DNA of 64,000 nucleotides, from NCBI RefSeq assembly GCF_002099425.1, contig NW_018343954.1, positions 24,203,501-24,267,500 of the forward strand, in the 5' to 3' direction. The position numbers were made by a program, and so were the translations under genes. The DNA comes from Phascolarctos cinereus (lineage: Eukaryota > Chordata > Mammalia > Diprotodontia > Phascolarctidae). Below the pieces are notes generated by a model. The model did no database searches, was not told the DNA's origin, and was given only the letters and a program-made list of their open reading frames with translations. This document shows positions 53,105 through 64,000 of this stretch, one piece after another. Within the stretch, counting starts at the first letter, position 1. Each line of letters starts with the position of its first letter.

Positions 53105-53860
53105 ACATGTTTATCAGATTTCCAGGTGACAAAAACTGGAAGGGATAACTAAAGTGCTAGATTACAAAGTCAAGGTATAAAAAGACGCTGAGGTAAGAAC
53201 CTATAGGCTGAATTTAATAATATAAAATTAACATAGAAGTAAAAATTCTATACTTGAGTTAAAAAAAATTTCAAAAGTACATAATAATGGAGATGTGGCA
53301 TGGTAACAGTTAAAGAAATTTGGAAGTTTTAGGGAAATGCAAGTTCATTATCAGTTAACACCATGTTAGCTTAAGTAAGATAATGCATAGACTGCAATAA
53401 GAGAAGCATGGTGTTGAGAACTAGGGAGGTGATAATCTTAGCATATTTTGTCCTGCTTAGAGTACTATGCTCAGTTTTGGGAGCCACATTTTAAGCATAA
53501 CATAGATAAACTGGAAAGCTACCAGGTAAGTACAACCAAGATATGAAGATACTTTAAGATCACGCAGGATAAAGATTGTTTGAAAGGCTAGGAGTGTTTA
53601 GTTGGAGAGACTATTTTAAATGAAGGTCATATAAAAACAAAAGACATTAATGCCATTTCTTAAAGACATTGGGTTGGAGGAAAGATGATCAGGGAGATGG
53701 GGGAATTTGAATATGAATAATGTGAAAGAGATATCAAACTTGTTCTGTTTGGTTTTGGTCCCAAAAAATAGAAGCAGAAAGAAAAACAAAAAATGAGAAA
53801 TAGGTAGATCTAATTGGGGTCTGAAACAGATGACCTTCACAAGACAATACTGTGCCTCTA
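53105..53860 (+). mobile_element. L3/CR1 LINE, ORF2 end and 3' region
   Basis: CCAGGTGACAAAAACTGGAAGGG, TAGGCTGAATTTAATAATATAAAATT, CTAGGGAGGTGATAATC, GTACTATGCTCAGTTTTGGGAGCC, ACTGGAAAGCTACCAGG, ACTTGTTCTGTTTGGTTTTGGTCC, following CR1-clade order (YSMLSFGSH, compare YCVQFWAPH). Confidence 0.75.
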
Positions 53861-54139
53861 CTGTCCATGGGAGTCACATACACACACATAACAACAGACT
53901 CTCTAATTTAAGTAACTTGGGAATTCTGAAGATTATAAAAAATAAAGAACTCTCAAAAAGAATTTAAATTATTTGACAGATTTTTTTTCATGTAATGAGA
54001 ACAAAAGACTTTTATTTAAACATTGCACTGTTAACACCAAAAAAATGCAATTAACTAATCTTAGTTGACGGACAAACTGAAAGGGAGAGAAATTTCTCTT
54101 CAATTAAAATGCTAGAAAATGGAAGGATTTTTCAAATAT
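53861..54139. other. Intron, nothing recognised
   Basis: A/T-rich spacer. Confidence 0.4.
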
Positions 54140-54141
54140 TA

Positions 54142-54560
54142 TGTCAATTTTGTGGTTTCAATCAATAAATCCATTAAGGACTTTCTGTGGGTAAGGTACA
54201 ATGCTGGGCACTAAAGATTATTTTCTTTAAGCAGACCTATGACTTCACCAGTATAGCAAGCTTCCTATGAAAAATTTCTTCTAACAAAGCAGAGTGGCTC
54301 TTCGTAGGTGACTTACAGCCTTAGAGAATTGCCTCATGTACTGAGAAGTCAAATGATTTACCCAGATTCACACAAACAGCGTGTGCCAGAACCAGTACTT
54401 AAATCCAGGTCTTCCCAACTCTAAGTACATCTCTCTCTGTCAGCACACATATCACCTCTACAAAGATAAGGATAAAAAGACAAAAAAGAAAATAGCAATC
54501 TTACCCTCAAAGAGTTTACATTTACCTAGGGAGACAACACATTAACTTTTAAGTTCTGTA
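54142..54560 (-). mobile_element. L2 LINE 3' end split by a THER-type SINE
   Basis: The left part is CAATCAATAAATCCATTAAGG, CAATGCTGGGCACTAAAG. The right part resumes at about 54460 with AAGATAAGGATAAAAAGACA, CCTCAAAGAGTTTACATTTA, one L2 tail interrupted at 54236-54455. Confidence 0.75.
54236..54455 (-). repeat. THER-type CORE-SINE inside L2
   Basis: GTGGCTCTTCGTAGGTGAC, AAATGATTTACCCAGATTCACACA, GTACTTAAATCCAGGTCTTCC. Confidence 0.7.
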
Positions 54561-55259
54561 ATTCAATGTGGCTAATATGTTTGAAATGTCCAAGTAATAG
54601 CTTTTAAAAACAACTCCCAAACAGGAAAACACAGACCTCCAGCAGAATGGATATTAAAGAATTTCTAAATATAATCTCCTATACTTTTTGTTTCATTCTA
54701 GAATTTTATATTGGCAGTAAATTTACAATGAGTCTAATACAGCCAACTGGGATATGACACAACCTTAGTTTCCTTAAGGAAGCTACAAGATTAAGAAGAT
54801 AGATACATCTCACTGTTATCTTAGTACATACCGTAATACCTTATTTATCTGAAGGCCACTTATCTGGAAACCTTACCTATCTGGAAAGTTACCAAGATTG
54901 TTAAAGTAAGCAAAAAAGCAAAAAATCTTTGCTTTGAGCAGCCAAGATAGTCCATGCACTAAAGTTCACATTTTTTTTTTAATAAAAGGAGAGGCCCTTG
55001 GAACCTCTCTCATTTTTTTTTTAATTCATTATTTCATCAAGGTAGTGAGCTTCAGGACAGAACTTCCTCAACAATGCAGAACTGCATGAGTTCCATACTT
55101 ATAGCCTTATGTCCTAGAACATCAAGAGGTTTAATAATGTGCTCAGAGTCATCTGTGTATGTGTTTGTGCATGCATGTGTGTGTTGGTTGAGGAAACAGG
55201 AAATCAGATAAACAGGCCTGTTGAAATTATGTGCAAAAAAGACTGAGGGAAACGGATGG
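54561..55259. other. Intron, nothing recognised
   Basis: About 700 bases without identifiable repeat or coding pattern. T-runs occur at about 54970 and 55012. Confidence 0.45.
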
Positions 55260-55415
55260 CACATGTGGACAGAGAGTAGATACAGAGCTGGTCTTGAAAT
55301 CAGGAAAGCCTGGGTTGAAGTCCTCCCTCATTTAGACATGTGTACACACAGGTGTGTATACACACACGTGTATGTATATATGTGTATGTAGACATACACA
55401 CGCAGGTGTGTGTGT

Positions 55416-55452
<37 letters not shown>
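55260..55452. repeat. SINE scrap and compound (CA)/(GT)n microsatellite
   Basis: A SINE head piece (GAGCTGGTCTTGAAATCAGG) precedes a microsatellite that switches between CACACA and TATGTGTATG before a long GT run at 55410-55450. Confidence 0.85.
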
Positions 55453-55454
<2 letters not shown>

Positions 55455-55469
55455 AGATTTCCTACATTT

Positions 55470-55640
55470 CTTCAACAAATATTTACTATTTACTATATAA
55501 AAGGCTCTGAGCTAGGTCCTATAATGGAACAAAAAAGAATAAAATGCAGATCCTAATCTGAAATAATAGTTTAGTATGAGAGATAAGACAAGCATATAAA
55601 TCATTAAATTATAAGTTAGAATTCTATTAAAATGTATATA
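55470..55640 (-). mobile_element. L2 LINE 3' end
   Basis: TTCAACAAATATTTACTATTTACTA, GCTCTGAGCTAGGTCC, GAGAGATAAGACAAGCATATAA. Confidence 0.7.
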
Positions 55641-56109
55641 AGATCTCACAGGTAAAAGAGTCTTGAGGACATGAAAAGTATGTGCAAACAGACCTATGTT
55701 ACTCAACAGTTCTTGAATGTGCAGTTCTATAAGGGACAAAGTACAGTGACTGATGATTTTAATGATGATACACAAGTTATCATTATATTTAATATATTCC
55801 CTTTAGGGCAGGTCCAGGAAATTTGTAATACATTTTAGAAATAAGTATATCCTAAGTGGTTTAAGGGACTTTTAAGGGAGATAATCTTTAATTTTGTGGA
55901 AAATTCATTTATATGGAAGACTTCAACCCCGATAACAAAAAAGGCATTACTATATGAATAGCTTTTGATATTTTTCATTAAAAATACTCAAAAACAATCA
56001 CCACAAATTTGTTTTTTTATTTTATTCATAGGACAACCATTTTTTTTCCCACAATATTAGGTACCATTTCCAAATATATATATATAGGAAGTAGCTAAGA
56101 ACAGGGAAA
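55641..56109. other. Intron, nothing recognised
   Basis: A/T-rich spacer with a short ATATATATATA run at about 56075-56086. Confidence 0.4.
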
Positions 56110-56395
56110 AGAATGCTTAATGCCTTTAGAGTCAGCGAATGTCAATATGAATCCTGGCTTTCCTAGTTAATTCCTACCTATGTGACTTTAGTTGGACAAG
56201 TCATTTAATCTCTCTAGACTTGGTCTCCCAATCTGTTGAGTACCTTGGACCAGATGATTTTAAGAATACTGTCTCTGGACATAGAAGATATGAATTCAAA
56301 TCCAAGTTCTTACTGTTACTACTTGTGTGACTTTAAGAAAGTCACAATCCCCCTGTACCTCAGTTTCCTTACCTATAAAATATAAGGTTCTAAAG
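56110..56395 (+). repeat. Two MIR-type CORE-SINEs in tandem
   Basis: The first has GACAAGTCATTTAATCTCTC and ends near 56260. The second starts GAATACTGTCTCTGGACATAGA and has GTGTGACTTTAAGAAAGTCACAATCC, TCAGTTTCCTTACCTATAAAATATAAGG. Confidence 0.8.
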
Positions 56396-56396
56396 C

Positions 56397-56600
56397 AAGG
56401 GTTCCTTAACCTTTTCTCTGAATCATAAAACTCAGGCTGCCTGGCACAGCAGATACACCTTTCCTCAGAATGTGTTTAAAAGCAAAATAAAATATCTAAG
56501 ATTATAAAGGAAACAAATTAGATTGAAATAGGTATGAAATATTAATATTAATTTATTAAAACTTATTTATTATAAATTATTACATTAATTAATGTCAATA
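56397..56600. mobile_element. hAT-type miniature DNA transposon
   Basis: GCAAGGGTTCCTTAACCTTTTC opens the element. A/T-rich body, right end not clear. Confidence 0.55.
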
Positions 56601-56729
56601 CTAGACACACCTGCCCCAAATAGGATCTAAGTAAATAGAAAGCTAATTGAACAACAGAGGAAACAGACATCAAAACAATCATTGTTAAAGTTCATCTTTT
56701 AAATTGAGACCAAAAAAAAAAATCAATAA

Positions 56730-58330
56730 ATGAATGAATAGAAACTCCAGCTGAGTGCTGGAGACATAACGTTTTCATAGAAGAGACACAGTCCCTCTTC
56801 TCAAGGAGATTACATTTTGAGTGGAGGAGAAAACACATATGAGAGTACAAATGCAAGGCAAATGGAAAGTCTTAGATGGCAAGAAATAACTGGAAAGATC
56901 ATTGTTCGTGGTTGGTCTATGTCAACATAGTAAAAATTATAATACTACCCGAATTAATCGCCTTATTCAGTGCTATAATGCAACAAACAAGCTTAATAAA
57001 CTAAATAATAATAAATAACAACAACTTTGAAGCAAAAGAGGAAAAAGCTGTAAAGAGAGACACTGCCACACAAGGACGGCAGCCATGGGAAGACAGATGT
57101 CATTGGGCAACAGCACAGGTAGGCAGCCTCCCAGTGTTCCCAGATCCACTGGCAGGCTAGAGAAGATAAAAACAACAAGACACAGCAACTTATTACATAG
57201 GTAAACTGAAGAAGAATAATGAGTTGAGGATGACACCAAAGTCATGAACCTGGGTGACTGAAAGGATAATGGTACTTTCTAATATATAGAGAAGTTTGGA
57301 AGAAAGATGAATCTGAAGGAAAAAAAATGAGTTCTGTTTTGGACAGGTTAAATTTGAGATGCCTGTGGAACATCCATATCAAAATGTCCAATAAGCAATT
57401 TATGATGCTATATTGAAGGTCAACAGAAAGACAATAACATGAAAGAGAGACAGAGAGATAAATACAGAGACACACAGTTATGTAGTTATGGACTCATTGT
57501 CACGGAGATGATAATTCAACCCATAAGAGCTAATGAGATGACCAAATGACAAAATAAAGAAAGAGAAGATAACAGAGACAAGGACAGAGCTTCGGTGTAC
57601 ACCTACAGTAGACAGCATGAAACAGATGATGATCTAGCAAAGAGGAGAACCAAGGATCAACCAAGAAAGCAGAGTCACAAAAACTCAAAGTATCCTAAAG
57701 GAGAGGGTGATCAATAGTGTCAAAGACTGCAAAGAGGTAAAAAAGAACAAGGAATGAGATTTTGAAAGAGATCACTAGTAACTTTGGAGAAAGCAGTTTC
57801 AGTTAAATAATGAAGTCAGAAGAAAGTTTAGAAGAAAACGAGAGGGGAAAAGTAGCTAAGAAAGAAAGGAGACAAAAAGAATAATAACTTGATAAGATAT
57901 AGGAACTAATAAGAATTTTTTTAAGGATGAAGGAGACTTGGGCATGCTTGTAGGAAGCAAGTAAGGAGCCAGTGAATAGAAAGAGGTTGACGATTAAGGA
58001 GAGAGGATGATAATAAGGATAATCTTCAGAAAAAGGGGACAAGATGAGATCAAAGGCACATGCAGAGGGGTTGGCCTTGGCAAAGAGAAAAGCAACTTCT
58101 TCAAATAATAGAAAAAAAAGGTCAGATGACATTAAGGGTTCATAAGATGAGGGGAATTGAAGACAACACACAAAACAACATGGCTGCATGGCTTCCTCCA
58201 GCTTTATTCAACTAGGCATGAGTAGGAAAAGAGAAGTCAGAAAAGTGGAACAATGTAGGGGTTGAGATTTGGCAAAACACTGGCCAGTAGAAAAAAGTGT
58301 AAACTTGAACTGTTAACTAAGGAAAGAACT
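56730..58330 (-). mobile_element. L2 LINE, 3' end through ORF2
   Basis: Reversed: GCTGAGTGCTGGAGACATAAC, TCTCAAGGAGATTACATTTTG, GATGACACCAAAGTCATGAACCTGGG, AGTTCTGTTTTGGACAGG, GAGAGGGTGATCAATAGTGTC, GAGACTTGGGCATGCTTGTAGG, GGGGTTGGCCTTGGC. The minus frame 57242-57475 reads DLQYSIINCLLDILIWMFHRHLKFNLSKTELIFFPS, matching the L2 ORF2 string CLLDISTWMSSRHLKLNLSKTEL. One of the longest L2 copies in the window. Confidence 0.9.
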
Positions 58331-58439
58331 GTAGACTTAGGAGAAGTAAGGCACAGAAAGAGCCAGAATGACAGAAAATTATGATCATATAAAGAAATTT
58401 TCTAAGTTCCTGATCTTGAAAGCAGAACATTTGTAGATG

Positions 58440-58545
58440 ATGGCTGGGACTTTAACTTAATTTGTTTGCTTTTATATCCCCAGGGCCAGTGTAGAATTCC
58501 TCACAGAGCAGATGCTTAGTAACTTTTTGTTGAACTGAGTTCTTA
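58440..58545 (+). mobile_element. L2 LINE 3' end
   Basis: TTTTATATCCCCAGGGCCAGTGTAG, GCAGATGCTTAGTAACTTTTTGTTGAACTGA. Confidence 0.8.
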
Positions 58546-59840
58546 CAAACTGTCTCATAACACAGAAATTCACAGCTTCCTGAATTACAAAAATAATTTA
58601 AAAAGCATTTCTGTACTTTTAGAATCTTTTGTCTTTTTGCAATTTAAGAAATTATTTACTGAATTGGGCCACATCTGCTCAAATTTCTATTTTAGGTTGG
58701 TGAAATGATTGCGTAATATAAACCGGAAAATGCAAGCAATATGTTAACTATGATATAAGCCAATCTGCTTTAATAATACTTTCAAAATGCAAAAGCCTCT
58801 CAATGTTGATATTAAGAAATAAAACATGCTTTAAATAGACACTTGGTAGTAGCTGCTGTTCAAACTTGTGTAGTTGGAGGGAAATTGTTAGTACATTGAA
58901 AATAAGCAAGAGCTACCACTCTTCAATCTTTATATGTTATTACAAGTTTTAAGAGTAATGAAATGAGCAAAAAAATAAATACTTAAGCATTCTTAAACAA
59001 GAAAATGCAATTTCATGCCAAAGTAAAAAAAGCAAGTCTCTCAAATGAGATGCTTTTTTTTTTTGCTACAATCTGGTACTTTCTCTGAATATTCTGCTAA
59101 ACATAGCTATGTTTATATATCAGATTCACTACTCAAATATAGGTAGATTTCTTTTATCTTACCTCTTTATGCATTCTGAGCTACAAAGAAAATTAAAGTA
59201 GTGTAATTGTTTAGGCATTTAACAGGTTGCGCCAAGGTACATTGTGCATTCTCAAACTCTTAGACATCTTTAAAAAGAGGTCAAACGCCAACATTGCTGC
59301 TAAAAACAGTCTAGATAAAATTAGTAAGTCCTTTGTAGTCCTGTGATCCCATCATAAAACACTTCTCAGGTTTCATTTCTGGACTAGGCCTAACCAAAGA
59401 GAAAAACAAAATTCCATCACAAGCTAATAAAATGAAATATAATGGGATGATGGGGAGCAAAGACAGTCATTAATAAGCACTCTGTAATAAAGAAAAAAGT
59501 AAAATAAATAACAACATACATTAGTAGAACATGATGAGTTCTATCATTCAACTGCCAGTAATAAGTATGCACTGGGCCTTTTGTAATTTACTTCTATTTC
59601 TTAGAAAAGTTAAACAGCCTCCTTTCATTAGAAACAAGTCTACGTGTGTACACACATATAAACTTTACATAATTTCTAGGAAGAATGTTAGCACTTAACT
59701 CACATTTAACACATCTAAAAGTAAGACTTCATGCTCAATTAAAAATACCAGTTTTTCTATCTGGAAGCAGATCTCTTGGCTATATTGTAACAAGACGTAT
59801 AGCAACTAATGATGTATCAATCACCAAACTGTTAAATAAT
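58546..59840. other. Intron, 1.3 kb repeat-poor block
   Basis: No repeat family is recognised apart from homopolymers. No open frame with a domain. A candidate for single-copy intronic sequence. Confidence 0.5.
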
Positions 59841-59879
59841 TTTAAGATAACTGAAACCCGAAGAAACCAAATAATTCCG

Positions 59880-60770
59880 TTTTCATTTTTTATGAAAATC
59901 TTTCTGCATGATATGACACAGAGTGACGAAATTTTTAAAAAAGTAGCTTTTAAAAGAATGGCAACCTATCAACAATTACATAAAAGATCATTCAAATCAC
60001 TAATGATAAGAGAAATGCAAATGAAAACAACTCATACCCAGCAAATTGGCAAAGGCAAAAGATGGAAATAGTCAATGTTGGAGAGGCTGCAGGAAGACAG
60101 GCACACAAGAACACTTAGTGAAGTTGTAAATTGGTCCAACCATTCTGGAAAACAATTTGGAATTATGTGAGCAAAGTCACTACAACATTCACATCTTCTG
60201 ACCCAGAGATCCCACTACTGGGGTCATATTACAAACTGATCACAAACAAAAAAGTTCCATATTTACCAAAATATTTCAAACAGTATTTTTATGGCAGAAA
60301 AAAAACTGGAAACAATGTAGACTCATCTATTGCATGGAGACCTACTAAACACATTGCAATACGTGAATACGATCCAACATTACTGTGTCATAATAATGAA
60401 CACGAAGAGTTCAGAAACACTTGGAAGATTTGTATGAATTGATAACAGATGAAGCAGACCCAAAAGAACAATATACCAAATTATTACAATAATGTAACTG
60501 AAAGCAGCACTAACATGAAACCAAATGCTAAGCAATTATAATGACTACAGAACAGATGAAGAACCTCCCTTCTTTAGAGAAAGGTTTGGATACTACATTT
60601 GCAATGCTGTACACATCACCAGATACAGTCACTGCATCATTTGGTCTTGTTTAACTGGTTTTCTCTGACAAGTTGGAGAAGGGGTTACAGTGTTTAATAT
60701 ATAGAAATGATTGTGATATAAAAACAAAAGGTATCAATCAAACTCATAAAAATATATTGTATACTAAACT
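59880..60770 (+). mobile_element. L1 LINE, ORF2 C-terminus and 3' UTR (older subfamily)
   Basis: Frames read ATYQQLHKRSFKSLMIREMQMKTTH (59956-60030, compare MKKCSSSLAIREMQIKTT), then VQPFWKTIWNYVSKV (compare VQPLWKSVWRFL) and SSDPEIPLLGSY (compare IPFDPAIPLLGIYP), then NEHEEFRNTWKICMN. A 3' UTR follows to about 60770. Interrupted by stops and a frameshift near 60070. Confidence 0.88.
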
Positions 60771-60879
60771 AGACACAGTTGTTATATTAGTTGGCTTTAT
60801 TAAGTATTATAGCATGTTCTTAGGAAAGGGGGAAGGAGGGCACTTAAGTCACTAAAGTCACTGAACAGTCAAACCATTT

Positions 60880-61085
60880 GATGGAGATATTACTATCAGG
60901 CATATGCTCTCAGAGATCAAAGAGTAAGAAGACGTACAAAATATTCAGAGGAGCACTTTTTGTAGTAGCAAAGAACTAGAAACAAAAGTAGGCACTCATC
61001 AAATGGAGAATGGCTAAACAAGCTAGGGTGTAATAAATCTAGCAAAATAAAATACTGTTTTGAAGGGGTGCATATTTACAAAAAC
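60880..61085 (+). mobile_element. L1 LINE fragment, ORF2 end
   Basis: GGAGCACTTTTTGTAGTAGCAAAGAACTAGAAAC, CACTCATCAAATGGAGAATGGCTAAACAAGC is the same ORF2 C-terminal segment again, so it is a separate L1 insertion. Confidence 0.75.
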
Positions 61086-61094
61086 CTGGAAGGC

Positions 61095-61275
61095 AACGGG
61101 CACCAATTCAAGTCATAGACACTGGATTCAAATCTCCCCTTTAACACTTGCTGTATGTCTTTGGAAACATCCCAAAACTTCCACGAGCTCGTTCCCCCTT
61201 TTGTCAAATGAAATAGTCGGATTTGCTTGTCTCTAAGGTCCATTCTGGCTCTAGATCCACAATTATGTGACTTGC
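61095..61275 (+). repeat. MIR-type CORE-SINE
   Basis: ACACTGGATTCAAATCTCCCC, TGTCTTTGGAAACATCCC, CTAAGGTCCATTCTGGCTCTAGATCC. Confidence 0.7.
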
Positions 61276-62094
61276 ATATCCTAGTGGAGAGTGAAGAGAA
61301 CAGAAGAACAACTTATACACAGACTACATTCTAATCTCAAATACCTGTGAAAGTGGTCTGTGATCCGTGGCATGAGAACAGTGATTGATGCAGTTATCTA
61401 TGATTACTCCAAAAAGCTAAAGATCATTCTTGCTTTCTCTCAATCTCTTAAGAGAAGGAATTAGATGAAGAATGAGGCTTGTTTTTGCAGACAAAGGCAA
61501 AGTGTGCACTTATTTTGCCTAACTATACTAATTATTGGGGGATCAGGGAGGCAAAGGGGGATAATAACAGAATAGTTTTAAAAGAAAAAAAAGAACAAAA
61601 AAATATTTTAAAAATACACAGAAGACAGCAAAAAGAAGTTCAGACAAGGATACAGATGACCACAGCTGTGTTGGAAATAGTTATATTTAACATGTAAAAT
61701 ATATATACATGTATCACACACATACATGATATTGCCAGTGACATATAAAATAATCTTTTTCTGTTCTTTCTATATGGAAATGTTTATGTGTTGATGTTTA
61801 CCAAATTCATAATAAAAATACAAAAAACATATTTTTAAAACTTAGTAACCTTAGTAATATTGTTTTCATTTTTTAAAAAAATTACCACAGAAACAATTAG
61901 TAAACTTCAAAATTGAAATGTGACACTTATTATCATTCACAATGATTTTATTAGGCCATTTTGCTTAAAGGTTTTCAGAGAATATACTTTGTCCAGTGGA
62001 GGATGGGTAGGGTATTTGCAGCTGCTGAAAAATATCTATCATATAAAAACAAAATGCATCATCAAAAAAAATTTTTAATCCAAAAAGGGATTTA
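61276..62094. other. Intron, nothing recognised
   Basis: About 800 bases without identifiable repeat. The 72-codon frame at 61479-61697 is lysine/glutamine-rich from A-runs and shows no domain. Confidence 0.45.
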
Positions 62095-62250
62095 AAATTA
62101 AAGGGACATTAGATTTTACAAAATGGAAACCAAGGTCAGAAAGATTGAGTGACTTTCCCAAAGTTGGACAGGTAGTAAGTACCTATCAGAATCTAAACTA
62201 AGATTCTATGATTCTCAATCCAATGCTCTATCATTACATTGTCTCTAAGT
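62095..62250 (-). repeat. MIR-type CORE-SINE
   Basis: GTGACTTTCCCAAAGTTGGACAGGTAGTAAGTACC, CTAAGATTCTATGATTCTCAATCC. Confidence 0.75.
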
Positions 62251-62569
62251 TCCAGATCTTAGTTTGATATTTTTGTCATCTGCCACTTTCCCATAAAGAT
62301 GGAGTTAAGCAAGTACAGAAGCAGGAAGCCCAAGGCTGTGTTACAAATTAAAAGCTGAAGCAGCCTTCTCCAAAATGGCTTCCTTGATACCCAAAAACCC
62401 TTATTGTTTTTCATTGCTATCAATGGTCTTTAACTTGTCACCATCACTCACAATATTTTCTATGATGTCTGTATTGCTAAAATCATGACCAACAATATTC
62501 TACTGTAGACAAGAGTTTAAAAAAAAAGCGCCAACTCACCACATCAAGGATTTCAGCTTAGTGATGGTG
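62251..62569. other. Intron, nothing recognised
   Basis: No identifiable repeat or coding pattern. Confidence 0.4.
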
Positions 62570-62845
62570 ATGATAGCAGCTAGCATTTTTATTGTGCCTA
62601 CTCTGCGGCAGGCTCTGTGCTAAGTGCATTAAAAATATTACCTCATTTGTTCCTCACAACCATCCTGGAAGGTAGACACTGTTATTAACTACATTTTACA
62701 GTTGAGGAAACCGAAGCAAATGGAGGTTAGGTGACCGACGGCCCATGGTCTCACTGAGGCTGATGTATGTCTGAGACTGGATTTGAATTCAAGTTTTCCT
62801 GACTCTAGATGTAACACTATATCTACCATCACACCTACCTATTCA
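62570..62845 (-). repeat. MIR-type CORE-SINE, nearly full length
   Basis: GCTAGCATTTTTATTGTGCC, CAGGCTCTGTGCTAAGTGC, TTACCTCATTTGTTCCTCACAACC, ACATTTTACAGTTGAGGAAACC, TGGATTTGAATTCAAGTTTTCC. Confidence 0.88.
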
Positions 62846-63217
62846 AGGTTTGTAACCGCATTCTAAAATTTATAAATTCATCATAGTTCACAGAACATAT
62901 TATTGCTTTTAACATTACCAGTTTGTCTTTTCTTAAAACTCTTCTCAATATAAGAAGTTTTTTAACTTCATACAGAAAGAATATTAAAAATTTTATAACT
63001 TCTAAGAGGATTGCAAATTTATTAGAGTGTCTGTATGATCAACTCTCTGGTAAAACTCTTTTCTATAAATTCATTTCATATTCTAAATAGCACTATGATC
63101 TAGTTAGCATAAATTACTTTAATCAGTAGATAAGGTAAACAGTTGTTCTGTTTTGTTGTGTTTTAAGTTACTCAAGGTAGGCTCTAAAATTACTTTATAA
63201 TAGAAGTATAAGATCAA
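62846..63217. other. Intron, nothing recognised
   Basis: A/T-rich spacer. Confidence 0.4.
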
Positions 63218-63345
63218 TCATTTAGAATCTCAGAGGCCATTTATTCCAATCCTCTCGTTTTAAAGTTGAGGAAAACGAAGCCAGTGAAAATTAAGCACTT
63301 AACTCAGTGTCACACAGATGTGTCAGAGGTGAGACGAGTAGCTGT
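63218..63345 (-). repeat. MIR-type CORE-SINE
   Basis: GAATCTCAGAGGCCATTTATTCC, TTTAAAGTTGAGGAAAACG, CTTAACTCAGTGTCACACAGATG. Confidence 0.75.
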
Positions 63346-63484
63346 AGCTAATCAGCCTTTAGCTACAAAAAAAAAAAATCTTTAAAGGCAGCTTACATCT
63401 AAACGGTTGTTTGCAGGCTACCTTTAGACTGACAAAGTCATCCTGTGATCACTCAATCATGAAAATCAGTGTGACAGGGTACAG

Positions 63485-63680
63485 ACAATGAAGTCAGAAG
63501 TCAGAACCTGGTTTTAGGTTTTAGATTGGTCAAGCATGTAGCAGCAGGGTGATTATAGTAAGCTGTGATTAAAGCTCTCTTTTGCACCTCAGTTTGTGCA
63601 CCTGTAACCCTGGGATAATAAAATTTGTACTACTTTCCTCAAAGAATGGTTATCACAAAAGCATCTTGCCAACCAAAGAA
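63485..63680 (+). repeat. MIR-type CORE-SINE, diverged
   Basis: CACCTCAGTTTGTGCACCTGTAACCCTGGGATAATAAAATTTGTAC, then CAAAGAATGGTTATCAC, the 3' half of a MIR-like SINE. Confidence 0.6.
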
Positions 63681-64000
63681 GCACCAGAGTATTAAAAGAA
63701 ATGAAAGCTATGGTAAAGATACATGCATTTGTATAATGTTCTACATTTTGTATTTGACCTTCATAATACTCAGACTGTAGTCTAGTTCTTGCTTGACATA
63801 TATCAAAATCTAGTCTCACCATCAAACTATCACTGCATCTTCCTCCCAATTTCTCTTTGCCGCTTTTTTATTTTTGTTGTTAACTCCTTTTACAACTTCA
63901 AGACAGCTCAGTGTCTCCATCACTTTGACTTGTTTTTATACTAGCTGATTTCTCCCTAAATCTTCCCTTCTGTTCTTTTGTCTTTCTTTCTACCTTCTAT
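63681..64000. other. Intron, nothing recognised
   Basis: C/T-rich on the plus strand towards the end. No repeat family assigned. Confidence 0.4.

Noticed and set aside
57803-58189. 128-codon minus frame
   Set aside because: It lies within a recognisable L2 copy and is chance openness in a decayed LINE.
59685-60442. Two adjoining frames of 128 and 103 codons, possibly a gene
   Set aside because: Their sequence matches the C-terminal part of L1 ORF2, with stops and a frameshift.
44727-64000. Search for the STIM2 EF-hand exon upstream of exon A
   Set aside because: No match to the reversed codons of QMDDDKDGG or EVEESDE was found. The exon probably lies beyond 64000.

Overview
This window is a stretch of a marsupial nuclear genome lying inside one host gene, STIM2, read on the minus strand. 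Two exons can be identified from their translations. Exon A (44612-44726) encodes the segment just after the canonical EF-hand through the hidden EF-hand. Exon B (4520-4631) encodes the first half of the SAM domain. Both have AG/GT splice borders, their reading phases fit each other, and the protein matches STIM2 rather than STIM1 (for example FRDNNVKGTTLPR). The marsupial assignment rests on the repeats: tRNA-derived SINEs of the GGGGCAGCTAGGTGGC type, long Mar-1-like CORE-SINEs with an RTE-like tail, abundant L2 and L3/CR1, and L1 copies whose ORF2 C-terminus has the WYMNVMEYYCAI signature. I cannot name the species.

Layout (minus strand is the direction of the gene): 64000-44727 is the 3' part of a long upstream intron. 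44612-44726 is exon A. 44611-4632 is a 39,980-base intron. 4520-4631 is exon B. 4519-1 is the start of the next intron. The EF-hand exon, the rest of SAM, the transmembrane exon and the CRAC-activating region were looked for and not found; they should lie outside the window.

Almost everything else is transposon debris. Fragments of L2 occur throughout (at least 20, both strands, several with recognisable reverse-transcriptase peptides). L3/CR1 fragments include one about 2.3 kb long at 35530-37800. L1 copies include a 4-kb element at 22084-26117 with both ends but no reverse-transcriptase core. There are MIR/THER-type CORE-SINEs, younger tRNA SINEs, hAT-type and mariner-type miniature DNA transposons, and microsatellites. 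Several insertions are nested, and target-site duplications allow relative dating: L1 in L2, L1 in L1, SINE in THER, miniature DNA elements in L1, and an uncharacterised 305-base repeat in L2.

No independent protein gene, RNA gene, CRISPR array or operon is present. The long open frames are chance frames through repeats or microsatellites. I found no undescribed functional system. The most useful observations are structural: an inverted duplication of about 315 bases at 48854-49170 / 51528-51842 that carries a shared deletion inside an L2, an inverted pair of composite SINE blocks at 5.9 and 7.7 kb, a partial tandem duplication within an L1 tail, and repeat-poor intronic blocks that could hold regulatory sequence. 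Coordinates of old repeats are good to about 10-30 bases; exon borders are exact.
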